This document shows, one piece after another, positions 12,095-23,143 of a stretch of DNA of 64,000 nucleotides. Position 1 is the stretch's first letter; the number at the start of each line of letters is the position of its first letter. The notes under the pieces are model-generated. The model searched no databases, had not been told where the DNA came from, and saw only the letters and a program-made list of their open reading frames with translations. This DNA comes from Acephala macrosclerotiorum (lineage: Eukaryota; Ascomycota; Leotiomycetes; Helotiales; Mollisiaceae), in contig MU119212.1 of the NCBI GenBank assembly GCA_014904845.1, positions 62,001 to 126,000 of the forward strand, in the 5' to 3' direction. The position numbers and the translations under genes are program-made.

Positions 12095-12332
12095 GTCCCG
12101 ACATCCTTGGGACAGATTCGAAAATGGATCCGCATCAATGGCAAGCGCTACTTCACGTGTCAGAAAATGTCACATTGTTTGCGAGATTTTCATACCGGTC
12201 CAGAACGGGATATGGTAAAAGCGTGCAGTAGGCGATCCGAGGTGGTATGTATTCTCTTTGTTTGAGAATGGGTGGAGATGACACGGGAATAGCAACATGC
12301 ATTTATATCCACAGAGTCTGCCTTGCAGCCTT
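12095..12332. other. Spacer left of the TIR element
   Basis: No gene or repeat is recognised between the orphan ORF and the inverted-repeat element. Confidence 0.4.
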
Positions 12333-12617
12333 ACGAGCCTGGGATCATAAGTCTGTGCTTTTCAGGCTGTTTTCAGGCTACTTTTTCGCGAAGAACTTTA
12401 AAGTCTACGCCGTTACTTAAAAAGTATAAAACAACTACAAATTAAAATCCTTTAAAACTATAATTTATTATTTAATAGAAGCTAAAGTATCTTTTTATAA
12501 ATTTATTAAATATATTTATATTTTAATTCAAAAATCGATATTCGGTTTCAGCGTGTATTTATTAGCGAGAAGCCCTGAAAAGCCCTGAAAAGCACAGACT
12601 TATGATCACAGGCTCGT
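12333..12617. mobile_element. MITE-like non-autonomous element with about 45-bp terminal inverted repeats
   Basis: The left arm from 12,333 reads acgagcctgggatcataagt then ctgtgcttttcaggct. The reverse complement of the right arm, ending at 12,617, reads acgagcctgtgatcataagt then ctgtgcttttcagggct. The arms match for about 45 nt with a few differences, and both contain tandem TTTTCAGGCT-type units. The interior, about 12,400-12,545, is extremely AT-rich (TTTATAAATTTATTAAAT) and has no ORF. Size, long TIRs and no coding capacity fit a MITE or foldback element. The AT-rich core may reflect RIP. No clear target-site duplication was found at these edges. Confidence 0.75.
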
Positions 12618-13220
12618 CACGGAGACGTATTTCTTAGACAAGACATCGAAATCTTTTCTTCAAAATTGATTGGATCAGAAGCACATGCACTCGCAATTGC
12701 ACCGAATATCGATTGACTGTTTTTCTCCACGACTTTCATGGACGATAGGGCTCAAGCCTGTCTTTATTATGGTGTAGATATTCCGTGGCGTTCTGGTCGA
12801 GAGCGGGTTTTGATGTCGGAGGGTCTCATAAAAAAAAATAAAAGTTAGAATAGGATATCGCAGGAACGAAGGGACTTCGAAGAAGTCAAGCAAAAGGGGT
12901 CGGCCTGTAGGTATCATTTCTAGCTCATAACATGTAGGGATTCTGAAGAGTGTTTTGAAGTGAAGCTCAAAAGGCTTGAGAATTAAAAAGGCTTAGCTCG
13001 CTCACAAGCAAAATCCGGGGCCGAAGCTTTTCCGAACCCTGCTGCTGCAGGTATCACGAATGCTAGAAAAAAAAAGTTAATCATCAGGAAGAATTCTGCA
13101 ACGACTTTTTTCCACACTCTTTGGCGCTTAAAAACATCGCCTAAACCTAAAGACAAGTTGTCGACTGGATTCTTCCTCCCTTCGTCTGACAATCGGGTCT
13201 CAATTGCAAAAGACGTCAAG
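12618..13220. other. Intergenic: upstream of the GTP/GDP carrier
   Basis: This holds the presumed GGC1 promoter and 5' UTR. A minus-strand ORF at 12,983-13,219 overlaps the carrier start and looks like a shadow. Poly-A runs occur near 12,830 and 13,065. Confidence 0.45.
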
Positions 13221-14512
13221 ATGTCCCCAATTGCTGCATCAGGGGCCTCGAAGGACTACAAGAAGGAGTCGACGTTGGCAAGATTGTTAGGATCAGGTAC
13301 GCGTGGAGAAAGATCTGGTACAGCTTTGACCAATCTGCTAACGGATAAAGGGTCCGCCGGCATTGCTGAGCTTGCTGTTTTCCATCCTGTACGTTCGAAC
13401 CAAAATTTAGGGAGATAAGGATTGTACTGATGGGTAAAGGTCGATACTATTGCGAAGCGTTTGATGAGCAATCATGGCAAGGTAGGGCACCATACATCCC
13501 AGGATTTTATCTTGCTAACATCTTCATAGATTGCCTCTGCCTCGCAACTAAACTCGGTCATCTTCAAAGACAAGGCAGGAGCTACAGTCGGCAAGAAGTT
13601 CTTCTCTCTGTTCCCAGGTCTTGGATATGCCGCAGGCTACAAGGTTGGTGGTAGACACATGTTAAGGGGACCAGTGGTGCTCATGTGACAATAGGTTCTA
13701 CAACGAGTGTATAAGTATGGTGGGCAACCTTTTGTCCGAGACTACCTAGCAAAGAACCACGGCGATTTCTTCGACCAAACGTTTGGGCCGAAGACTGGGA
13801 AGGCGATGATGCATTCATTTGCAGGAAGGTCGGTTTCTTGCCGCGCTCAATTGTTGAGTAACAAAGACTGACATTGTGTAGCTTGATCGGTATTGGTGAA
13901 ATTGTCCTCCTGCCCTTGGACGTTCTCAAGATCAAGCGACAAACAAATCCCGAAGCATTCCGAGGACGAGGTATTGTTAGAATTGTGCGAGACGAGGGTT
14001 TCGGATTGTATAGAGGCTGGGGCTGGACTGCTGCGAGAAACGCTCCAGGATCTTTCGCTGTTGGTCTCCCATCTATCCTTTTAAGTAATTCTCATGACTA
14101 ACATCAGCACAGCTATTCGGTGGATCAGCCTTCACGAAAGGATACTTCTTCGGTCTGTCGGACTATAACAAAGCTACTTGGTTCCAGAACTTCATCGCCT
14201 CGATTGCTGGTGCTTCGGCATCACTGATAGTATCCGCGCCTCTTGATGTTATTAAGACCCGTATCCAAAACCGAAACTTTGACAACCCAGAGAAGGGCTT
14301 CAAGATCGTTGGAAGCATGATCAAGAATGAAGGTCTAACAAGTTTTTTCAAGGGCTTAGTACCTAAGGTAGGCATCCTACTCAGTGTCGAAGTTACTTGA
14401 CGCATCACTAACATGTATATAGCTCCTCATGACAGGCCCTAAGCTAGTGTTCTCCTTCTGGCTTGCCCAGACCTTAATCCCAGCTTTTGACGTTGCACTG
14501 TCGCCAAAATAG
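13221..14512 (+). CDS. GGC1: Mitochondrial GTP/GDP carrier
   Basis: This is an inner-membrane carrier (SLC25 family) exchanging matrix GDP for GTP. Eight exons (13221-13296, 13351-13388, 13440-13481, 13530-13643, 13695-13828, 13882-14059, 14113-14367, 14423-14512) give about 308 aa. All three carrier signatures are present: HPVDTIAKRL, PLDVLKIKRQ and PLDVIKTRIQ. GGC1-specific text includes FFSLFPGLGYAAGYKVLQRV and GLYRGWGWTAARNAPGSFA. Intron 1 (54 nt, with a CTAAC branch site) is stop-free and a multiple of three, so an unspliced transcript would insert 18 residues into the first helix. Splicing it restores the family sequence LLGSGSAGIAELAVFHP. Confidence 0.94.
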
Positions 14513-14969
14513 AAGAATACCACGATCCTTTACGTGTATAAAATGGATAGAACAGGGACATGGAATGTAAAATGGCGTTTATGAACCAAAAGGATATATA
14601 TCCAAATTCTCTGTACATAATTGATAAAGCTACACTTTACAGCGAAAGATTCTCGACTCCAAAGCTATCCTGATGCCAGAAATGCCTGTTCACTTGTTGG
14701 AAATCATCCCAATCATAAAATGCAATTTCATGACATCGACATTTCAACATCCATATCTTGACACCGTGCCATTATAACCCACGAAACGGCAATACACATA
14801 GATGCCTTCAGATTGATGTATTGCAGACTACATGTCCTTGATCAGGTGATAGCTTTGTGGCGGTCCAATTTATTTCTCGGGTCCATCCGCAGAACCTCAC
14901 CTTCCAAAACGACTTCGTAACAACCGCATCTCAAGCAAGCTTTCAACGAACATAATTTGACACCTCAAA
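14513..14969. other. Intergenic
   Basis: This separates GGC1 and the NCE101-like gene and holds the latter's promoter. Nothing specific is seen. Confidence 0.4.
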
Positions 14970-15209
14970 ATGCCTGCTCCAGCACATTTAATCTCTAAGA
15001 TTGGCGATCCAGTCTTCGCCGTCTTCATTGGCCTCTCTGCAGCCGCGACACGGATCAATCGTGAAGAGAAAGAGCAAGGTCGTTCTACGCAGCAGACAGT
15101 TGATGCCGGTTTGAGGTATGATCTAAAAACCACTCCTCGCCTTCATATTCTCTAACATATTTCTAGGAGAGTTGGGTTGGGTAAAGAGGCAACTGTGAAG
15201 GGCAATTAA
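14970..15209 (+). CDS. NCE101: Non-classical export protein 1-like small membrane protein
   Basis: Two exons (14970-15115, 15167-15209) give 62 aa: MPAPAHLISKIGDPVFAVFI, then GLSAAATRINREEKEQGRST and a short basic tail. The order ISK-x-GDP, one membrane helix, then TRINREEKE matches the fungal Nce101 family, linked in yeast to export of proteins lacking a signal sequence. Length and the single transmembrane segment (about residues 14-30) fit. The biochemical role of the family remains poorly defined. Confidence 0.8.
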
Positions 15210-15544
15210 GCTGCAGGGAAGATGTCCTACCTATTCAAGCATATTCGTTGAGGAGGAAGATACGGAGCTGAGCACCTGCTGAGAAGGGACATACTGTCAC
15301 GGAAGGAACACAACGGCACCGGCGCCTTCTTAAGACCAATTTCGTTTTCATGGAGAGCATGCAGCAACAGACCAATTTCAATTTTTGGCACCCTCGCTGT
15401 ATTCGAGTACGTGGGATATCAATACCAAAATCAATCATTGAACGTCATTGGTACATACATCGGCATACATAACCCCACGATACTTGTCGGTCTTGTCTGA
15501 GTACACGCTGAAGAGCTCGCCGTTACAACCATCCTCCCAATTCC
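15210..15544. other. Intergenic
   Basis: No gene is recognised. A minus-strand ORF at 15,235-15,438 has no coding character. Confidence 0.4.
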
Positions 15545-17213
15545 ATGTGTCGGATATTCCAGATGGAGAGAAACACCAATTCTGACTTCTTTCGCGTGCC
15601 GGCTCCTGATGAGAAGGAGATCTCTACGAATCTCAAGCTCCTTGTCGATCGTGATCTGGAGAACTTTCGAAAACGTCTCTGGGCACTTGAAGGCGAGATG
15701 TCTGACATTGAGAAGGGTTACTATTGGCAGCCAAACGCTGCTCCTCGTCAGTCTCCCTGCAGTGTTCGACTTTCACATGTCCATACAGCAGACGCGGAAC
15801 CTGCAGAATTGCATCTTCGATTGACCCCATCCGTGGAGGGAACGCCACTCACTTGGAACACAAGTCCGCCACAAAAGGCAGTCAGCAGTGTGGAAGCTAC
15901 CCCAAGTCCCAGTGCCGTTCAAGATAGCCTCGAATCAGAACCAGCCACTGCTCAGAAGCCAACCGAAGCACAAAGTACTACAGGTCCTGGAGCACGAGAA
16001 GAACTAGAGGATGTCCTTGCACTACCACTGACTCCGGTCATTACCGCCAAAGTTCCGGAGGAAAGCATTTCAAGCATTTCAGTCGATGAAAACATTTCAG
16101 AGGACCATCGACGAGACGTTGCACGTAAACAATACTACGAACGTAGCGGCGTACTCTGGGACTGTACTGCAAAATTGCTCGAGGTGAGTCTGCAATTCAA
16201 AATAAATACCACTTTTGAGACTGACAACACCGATTCTCAAGAAACACTCCCTCCACCCCATGAACCTCAATGTTTATGAATTCACGAAACTGGTTTGTAT
16301 TCAAGGTCACGAGGTCTTTGCGTGGATTGAGACGAATCGCAGATTCCTCGTCGATCGTGCGAAAGGGCAGTGGTTACAGGCGAATGCTCTCCTGAGAAAT
16401 AACGCTAATCTCAATGGTCTGAATGCCAATTTCATGGACGATTTTCTGTGGATGGAGCCCGAACATCAAGTGTCCTTCATCGGATCTTACAAGCGATTGC
16501 AACTGGAAGCTACAGCTCTCAGGGAGGGTGTAAAATTGCCGAAGTCGGAACTTGATGCCCTTTGCTCCATGTCTGACGACGAGAAACTAGCGGTCATCCA
16601 CGCATACAAGGAAGACGGGATCAAGATGGTGGCTAACAAAGCAGCAGTCATTCGGCATGACAATGAGGACCGAGAGTCCAGCGAAGGCCCAGAAGAATTG
16701 CCTGTCAAGGCAGACAACTTATACCTCAAGTTTCTGCATCTGGGTCTCGGTCTGGAGAAATCCCCCCAGGATCTTGTTGGAGCCACTAAGAAGGTGGACG
16801 TTGCTCAAACAGCCGACTGTGCCATTTCTGCCATTGCTGAATCGTTCTTTCGCACTGCGGACAACGTTCCTATGAAGATCAGCTGGGCAAGCAGCGACCA
16901 TGACGTCTTGTGCAATCTCTCCGAGGCCTCGAGTTCAGATACCCGTGTAATCGACCTATCAGAGCCGAGCCATTCAATTGCTCCTTCTTTGAAGACGCCG
17001 CAACTCCAACGCCATAAATCATCATACCGAGATCTTCGTGCCTTTCTCTATGGGAACACCAGCAGCGAAATTTATGATGAGGGCTCTGATTGCGATTTCT
17101 CTCCACCAAAATCGCTGAGGAGAAAGTGTAGTAAGCTGCTGGATACTGTCAAGAAGTCGTTCACTATGTCGAGCATTGGCAGAAAGCGACAACCGGTTAA
17201 GAATTACTTCTAG
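15545..17213 (+). CDS. Hypothetical 536-aa protein
   Basis: Two exons (15545-16183, 16242-17213) join in phase. The start may instead be the second ATG at 15,563. The N-terminal segment has a DxxNFRKRLWALEGEMSDIE helix. A Pro/Ser/Thr/Glu-rich, disordered stretch follows (about residues 75-175). A conserved-looking globular part covers roughly residues 195-370 (YYERSGVLWDCTAKLLE, EVFAWIETNRRFLVD). The C-terminus is Ser-rich and basic (FSPPKSLRRKCSKLLDTVKK), possibly nuclear. I recognise no named domain. The clean intron and long open frame support a real gene. Confidence 0.8.
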
Positions 17214-17935
17214 ATTAGATCGTGATTGGGGAGTTGCATGGACGGGGGAATGGCCCTTGCTTCGTTCTCAGGGAGTTTGTGTAGTGATTGTTAGACCTGC
17301 TCAGGTCTTAAAGCTAGAGAATCCCATGAAGCATTCATACCAAGCTTGCGGTACCAAATGTGACTCGCCAATGTGCTAGAAGGGACGGATACCAGATTAG
17401 GCTTCGTGCCGGGTATTTCTTGATGAAAGTCCTCTTTCAAAGGACGTCCGCCTTCCTGGCAATCACTCATTCCTTGTATTGACTCGTAGGAAGTACATAC
17501 CAATCACATGACCTGTTCGCACATCTACGCCTTGGATAATGGCCGAACAAAGAAACTTTCACGCAAGAAATAGACATCTGAGTATGGCAGAAAGCATCGT
17601 ATTGCACCTATCCCCAAGCCCTGGAGATCAAAAGCAGTCATACTCGACAAAAACCACTTCCCACTTCCGCTCCTCCTAGCCTGAACCGATACCCTGCCCT
17701 GCCCCGTTCTGCCTCAACCACTTCACGTAAAGGAATAAAGGAAAGGAAAAAACTGCCATTTGTTGGGGGTACAAGTTGTCGGAATGCATGATTGAGGAAA
17801 GCCAGATCCTGATCCTGAACCCGTGCCTGTCCGCTGTGAACTCGTGAATTGCCCACCGTGATTGTCCGAAACGCCGAGAGAGATTTGGTTTACTGAGAGG
17901 AAGATGAGAGGATTCGGAGAGAGGAGGTTGGCGGT
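17214..17935. other. Intergenic: 3' flanks of the 536-aa gene and ATG8
   Basis: This is a convergent region of about 720 bp. It includes short ORFs on both strands without coding character. No terminator or repeat is recognised. Confidence 0.45.
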
Positions 17936-18544
17936 TTAGATGGCGTACTCCGAGCCGAAGGTGTTCTCGCCCGAGTAGGAGATGTACAGGAATCTGTGGA
18001 GAAGTGTCAGCCTGTGATCTTGTGTAGTTGTTTGCGCGAAGAGGGATTCTGAGATCGTGGGAGTCATGCTCAAGGCGACAAGAGCAAGCGAGCTCAAGGC
18101 CCCCAAGCGCCGAACCTTGACCCCACTCTCGATAACGACTATCAAAGGAAATGGAGCAACGTACCCGTCCTCATCCTTGTGTTCCTCGTAGATAGAGCTC
18201 ATGAGCGCAGCGGTAGGTGGCAGAACCTCATCGACGAAGATGAAGATGGCCTTCTCGGGAGAGAGCTTGATGCGCTTGCGGATTACGTAGACGAACTGGC
18301 CGACGGTGAGATCAGCCGGGACCAGGTATTTCTTTTTGTCGATAGTAGCAATATCGCTCTTCTCGACCTTTTCGCAGATGACGGGGATACGATCGGAGTA
18401 TTTTTGACGCTGTGAGAAAGAGTAGATGTTAGTTTGTAATCGGTGCGAGGAGGCTTGTGGGATGGATAGAAAGGTACTTACGATTCTCTCACTCTCAGCC
18501 TTCCTTTTTTCAAAAGGGTGCTCGTCCTTAAACTTGCTGCGCAT
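17936..18544 (-). CDS. ATG8: Autophagy ubiquitin-like protein Atg8
   Basis: This is the ubiquitin-like modifier attached to phosphatidylethanolamine on autophagosome membranes. Three exons (18544-18482, 18409-18165, 17993-17936) give 121 aa: [54 protein letters not shown] and the C-terminal YSGENTFG followed by SEYAI. Atg4 would cleave after the Gly of ENTFG and remove five residues, exposing the Gly for conjugation. Both introns (72 and 171 nt) are multiples of three and lack stops, so the genomic sequence reads as one frame from ATG to stop. It is divergent from HEM13. Confidence 0.97.
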   Translation of the reverse strand: MRSKFKDEHPFEKRKAESERIVSTFLSIPQASSHRLQTNIYSFSQRQKYSDRIPVICEKVEKSDIATIDKKKYLVPADLTVGQFVYVIRKRIKLSPEKAIFIFVDEVLPPTAALMSSIYEEHKDEDGYVAPFPLIVVIESGVKVRRLGALSSLALVALSMTPTISESLFAQTTTQDHRLTLLHRFLYISYSGENTFGSEYAI

Positions 18545-19176
18545 GGTGATGGTGTTTGTTGTTATTTGTTGGGTTCTTGTGGTTCTTGTAGGAGAGTTGG
18601 GTGTCGAGTGGTTATGAAGGAAGCTCTGCGTCGTGGAAAGCGCGGGGAATGACTGCCTAGCACTAGGTAGCCTAGGGCGGTGTGAATCAGGACTGGACCA
18701 GATAGAAATCACGTGGAAAGTGCGGAATGACTGCAGAACGTGGTACCGAAAGGGGCGTGATCAATACTATTGCAGGAACTGTAGTCGATTTGTAAATCAT
18801 GCGGCGAATGATGACTTATTGCTTTGAGGCTGTGTCCTTCCTTTATGCTCTTGATCAAAGCCGACGGTGATAAGCACTCTTGCGGCCTTAGACGCTATCA
18901 TTTGTGCCTCAGTCCACAAGGCTCTGCCAGCATTTGACTGGCCCCTCTGACGCCGAGATGGCTGATAATCCCTGTCGTCGAATGAGCTCTAAGTCGGATC
19001 ATGACTTTGAGAATATCGCATCGCACTCTGTCATAAACGTTCCACCTTCGTTCCTTTGTTGAAAAGGTCAGACCGCCGGCTGAATCCATCTGACAGGGAT
19101 TCTCCCCATTTGTGGTCTTATGTTCCTGTTACGATAGCCACTCCTTCACTGCAGGCGGTGCCCATTTTCATACATA
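18545..19176. promoter_or_regulatory. Divergent ATG8/HEM13 promoter region
   Basis: A gap of 632 bp separates the two divergent start codons and must contain both promoters. I did not identify individual factor sites with confidence. Confidence 0.5.
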
Positions 19177-20467
19177 ATGTCGTCTTCAGTCCGTCCTTGT
19201 CTACGGCTTTCGAGCTTCAGCAGACCTGGCATTCTACAATTACGCTCTCTCAGACCTCATCCGCGACTTTCAAGAGGATTTATATCGCCGCTACCGAATC
19301 TAAGAGGAGGCAAAAGTCTACAAGGTGTTTGGGCTCCAAAAACAAGGATAGCTGTTGGCATTGTGTTTATTGGAGCTATGATCTACTCAATGGTAGCCTC
19401 TTACCCTTTCGAGAGGAAGGTAGCCGACCTGAACTAACAATTCCCAGGCTACAGAGGAGCCCTCCAAGCTCGATGCGGCCTCAATTGCTGAGCGGGATGC
19501 TCTTCAGAAGCGAGAATCTGGAGTTACCGAGAACTCCCCTATGCGATTGCGAATGGAAGCGTTCATCAAGGAACAGCAGAAGGAGATAGTGGCAGAGCTC
19601 GAGAAGGTCGACGGAAAGAAGTTTCAAGTCGATACCTGGACACGCGAGAGTGGCGGAGGCGGAATCTCCAGTGTCTTGCAAGATGGAAACGTCTTCGAGA
19701 AAGCGGGTGTGAACATTAGTATTGTCTACGGGACCCTGCCACGACCAGCGATTGAGAAGATGCGAGTGAACCACAAAGCTATCGACCCAGACGTTCATTC
19801 CTTGGACTTCTTCGCTGCGGGGTTGAGTATGGTCCTTCACCCAATTAACCCCATGGCACCAACTGTCCACCTTAATTATCGATACTTCGAGACCGCGAAC
19901 CCCGATGGCACATCGAATGCATGGTGGTTTGGTGGTGGAACGGATCTTACGCCCAGCTACCTCTTTGACGAGGATGCTATCCATTTCCACAAAACGATCA
20001 AGGAGGCATGCGACAAGCATGACAAGGAATATTATCCACGCTTCAAGAAGTGGTGTGATCAATATTTCGTGAACAAGCACCGAGGAGAAGCTCGAGGTAT
20101 TGGAGGAATCTTTTTCGATGATCTGGACGAACAGGAGAAGGACCAGGAGAACACATTTGCGTTCGCGCAAAGCGGCTTGAAGGCATTCCTGCCATCATAC
20201 ATCCCGATCATCATGAAGAGAAAGGATATGCCATACACGGAAAAGGAGAAGCAGTGGCAGCAAATCCGCAGGGGCAGATATGTGGAATTCAACCTTGTAC
20301 ATGATAGGGGGACTGCTTTTGGGTTGAATACTCCCAGTGCAAGAGTTGAGAGCATTCTGATGAGCTTGCCTTTGACGGCAAGCTGGAGGTACATGTTTGA
20401 GCCCGAGAAGGGCAGCAGAGAGCAGAGACTTGTAGATGTCCTAAGGGAGCCCAGAGAATGGGTGTAA
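19177..20467 (+). CDS. HEM13: Oxygen-dependent coproporphyrinogen III oxidase
   Basis: This enzyme converts coproporphyrinogen III to protoporphyrinogen IX with O2 in heme synthesis. Two exons (19177-19392, 19448-20467) give about 411 aa. The N-terminal 75 residues are an Arg/Ser-rich presequence followed by a hydrophobic helix ([16 protein letters not shown]), which suggests import to the intermembrane space. The catalytic core is highly conserved: [82 protein letters not shown] and [20 protein letters not shown]. The last block is the usual C-terminal signature, so the gene looks intact. Confidence 0.97.
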
Positions 20468-21342
20468 ATTATTGTCAGATAGACCTCAAAAAATGTAATC
20501 TATGAATCATGTCCCGACATCCACCGGTGTAGATGCTCTTGTTTCTGTACCATTTCCTTTCTGATCTCTCAATTATTCTACACATTCATTGGGTTCAGGT
20601 AGTCTTTGTATGACTCAATGTTGTCACAAGTCCGAGGTCTTCTGGAGTAATGTTCCTGTGGGCTGAAGAATGATGTACTTCATCTTTCATTCATATGTCT
20701 CTTGACAAAAGTCACCTAATTATCTCAAATTTCTCCGTTCCTCGTCCGTACCATGAATTCGTCTCGTTCAAGTGGAACGAGCCGTTAACATGACTTTCTA
20801 CGTCAATAATCACTATCGGGAGCATCTCCAACTGTCGCCGAATGAGTCACTGACGATGGCTTCAATTCATTACAACTCTTGGGGCCCATTGTAACCCACG
20901 AGATTGTAGTCTGCGGCGCTGCTCGCTTCTCTTCTTTTGTCGGACCTTTGGCCTTCCGCTCTCAGAAGTAGCCTTTGACTTGCAGCACAGTCCAACACCC
21001 CAAGATTCCAAACGAGAGTTCCAGGTACCGGCTCAGTATTTCTCGGTATTCGGGTTGGTATTCGATTCGACCGTATTGACAGCTGCTCTAAGTGGTCAAC
21101 CAACCCGTGCAAAGCCGAACGATAGCCAGACAATGAAAAGCAACGAGTAAAGAGAGAAGGACAAAGTGCGTAGCCTTTCTAACTTTTAGAGAAACTCTAA
21201 GCTGATCAATTGGCCCACGTGTACAACTTACAACAGAAATACTACCTGATTTCCTTCTCTAGATATACAACTTCCCTTGGACGAACAACTCGCCATATCT
21301 AAGGTCTACGGGTACTAGTCAAACTACTGCGTGCAAATAAAG
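20468..21342. other. Intergenic, about 870 bp
   Basis: This is the HEM13 3' flank and the upstream region of the broken decarboxylase. A minus-strand ORF at 20,870-21,133 has no coding character. Nothing else is recognised. Confidence 0.45.
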
Positions 21343-22835
21343 ATGTCTACTCCTTCAAACTACCATTCTCTCCTGGAGGAAATCCTCTCCTCCATCCCCT
21401 CAGCTGCCCAGAGCATTACCAACTCCTACATAACCGAGCAACGAAACCTCGATACCCATCCAATCGTGAAAGTCGCCAGCAATGAAGAAGCAGCACTCAT
21501 ACGCTCACAAGCACAACCTCAAACTTCCCCAAAACCCATCACCGAGGTCCTCAATCAAGCAAACAATATCTTCACCTACCGGCTACTCAACCACCACCCA
21601 CGTTTCTTCGGCTTCATACCCGGACCAACTCATCCTGTTAGCATACTTTCTGACTTACTGTTATTGTCCAAGAATCCACATGCTGGGTCTTGGATCCAGT
21701 CTTCTGGGCCGTCGGCTATTGAAACTGGCCTTGTTCGATGGCTTGCGGAGACAGCTGGTTTGCCTAAAGAGACTGCGGGAGGGTTATTTGTTTCTGGAGG
21801 TTCAATGGTGAATCTTGTTGGTCTCCAGGTTGCGAGAGATCAGCTGCTCGGTGAAGAATGGGAGCAGAGAGCAAAAGGAGTCATCTATGTAAGCGAGCAG
21901 ACTCATTCGAGTATTGCTAAAGGGTTGAGGATTTTGGGATTCAACAACAAGCAGATCCGGAAGGTTGATGCGATGAAGAATTTCGGATATCTGTTCCTGA
22001 TCGAGAGACCATGAACAAGGAGGATAGAGAGGAGGGCTTGGTACCCTTCTTAATCGTCGCGAGTTGCGGAACAACAAACACTGGCAGTGTCGATCCATTA
22101 ACCACGCTCTCCGCCATAGCAGAATCCCAAACCCCGAAGATGTGGCTCCATATCGACGGCACATATGGAGCATCCGTCCTCCTTTCAAAATCCCACAAAT
22201 ATCTCCTCCACGGTATCGAGCACGTAGACAGCATATCTTGGGACGCCCACAAATGGCTCTTCTAAACCTATGGCTGTGGCATGGCTCTCCTCCGTGGCCC
22301 CTCCCATCTCTTACAATCCTTCGTCACAGGAGCCGAGTATACTCGCGACGCTGTTGATTCTGGGGACTTCGATACTCCTAATATGTGGAATCTTGGACCG
22401 GAATTGAGGCCGGTGAGGGGGATGAGGTTGTGGTTTTCGTTGCAGGTTTTGGGGTTGGATTATGTGGGGCAAATTATTGATCATGGGGTTTTGCTGGGAG
22501 AGACGGTCGAGAGGGAGTTGAGAGGAAGGGAGGGGTGGAAGGTGGTTAGTGGGGCGAAGATGGGGATTGTTTGTTTTAGGTATGAGCGAGACGGTGGCAA
22601 GGGAAGGAGTGAGGAGGAATGGGATGAGTTGAATGCGGAGGTTTCGAGGAGATGTGTTAAGAGTGATAGAGCGGCGGCGTTGACGACGATGTTGGGTGGG
22701 AGGACGGTGATTAGAATTTGCAGTATTCATCCTGGGATGACTGTTGATGGGATGAAAGAGGTTGTGAGGAGTCTTGATGAGGTTACGAAGGAGGTGGCTG
22801 GAGAGAGTGAAAATATATCACCTCGAAAGCTATGA
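21343..22835 (+). pseudogene. Group II PLP-dependent amino-acid decarboxylase, broken
   Basis: The sequence resembles aromatic-amino-acid/tyrosine decarboxylases: [55 protein letters not shown], and the PLP-lysine motif ISWDAHKW. Two lesions break it. First, one base is missing after about 21,971: the frame should read V-D-A-D-E-E-F-R-I but shifts and stops at TGA 22,013-22,015. Second, immediately after HKWLF a TAA stands at 22,263-22,265, where the family has Gln (HKWLFQTYGCGMAL), so a CAA to TAA change. The remainder is open to 22,835 and keeps family features. No intron explains either lesion. The broken frame may still be transcribed. Confidence 0.85.
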
Positions 22836-23143
22836 AAGCGGTGGGTTTAAATTACGTACCTGGATTTATAAGAAGCCGTTCCGACATATTCTCGGACATA
22901 GAAGGTTTTTACAACAAAGTGTCAAGATGCTGCTCACTTGATGACGCTCTCCCCTCAATCTCTAAGCGAGATTTCTCAACCTCAGCCATTCCTTCCTTCT
23001 ATATCGTATCTCACAAGAGACGATCAACATTCAAACCATTACACATACCCAACCTGGAACGAAAAACTAGGTCTTACTCGCCGAAGAATGTCAACCCCAC
23101 CACTGAACCTTCCTCAAGGTCGCAAAACCCAAACATCTTCAAG
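22836..23143. other. Spacer between the decarboxylase remnant and the SWIM gene
   Basis: The plus-strand frame stays open here upstream of the chosen SWIM-gene ATG. The predicted sequence lacks family features, so I treat it as promoter and 5' UTR. Confidence 0.4.

Noticed and set aside
12983..13219. 78-codon minus-strand ORF with a hydrophobic run
   Set aside because: It overlaps the 5' end of the GTP/GDP carrier on the opposite strand and has no independent support.
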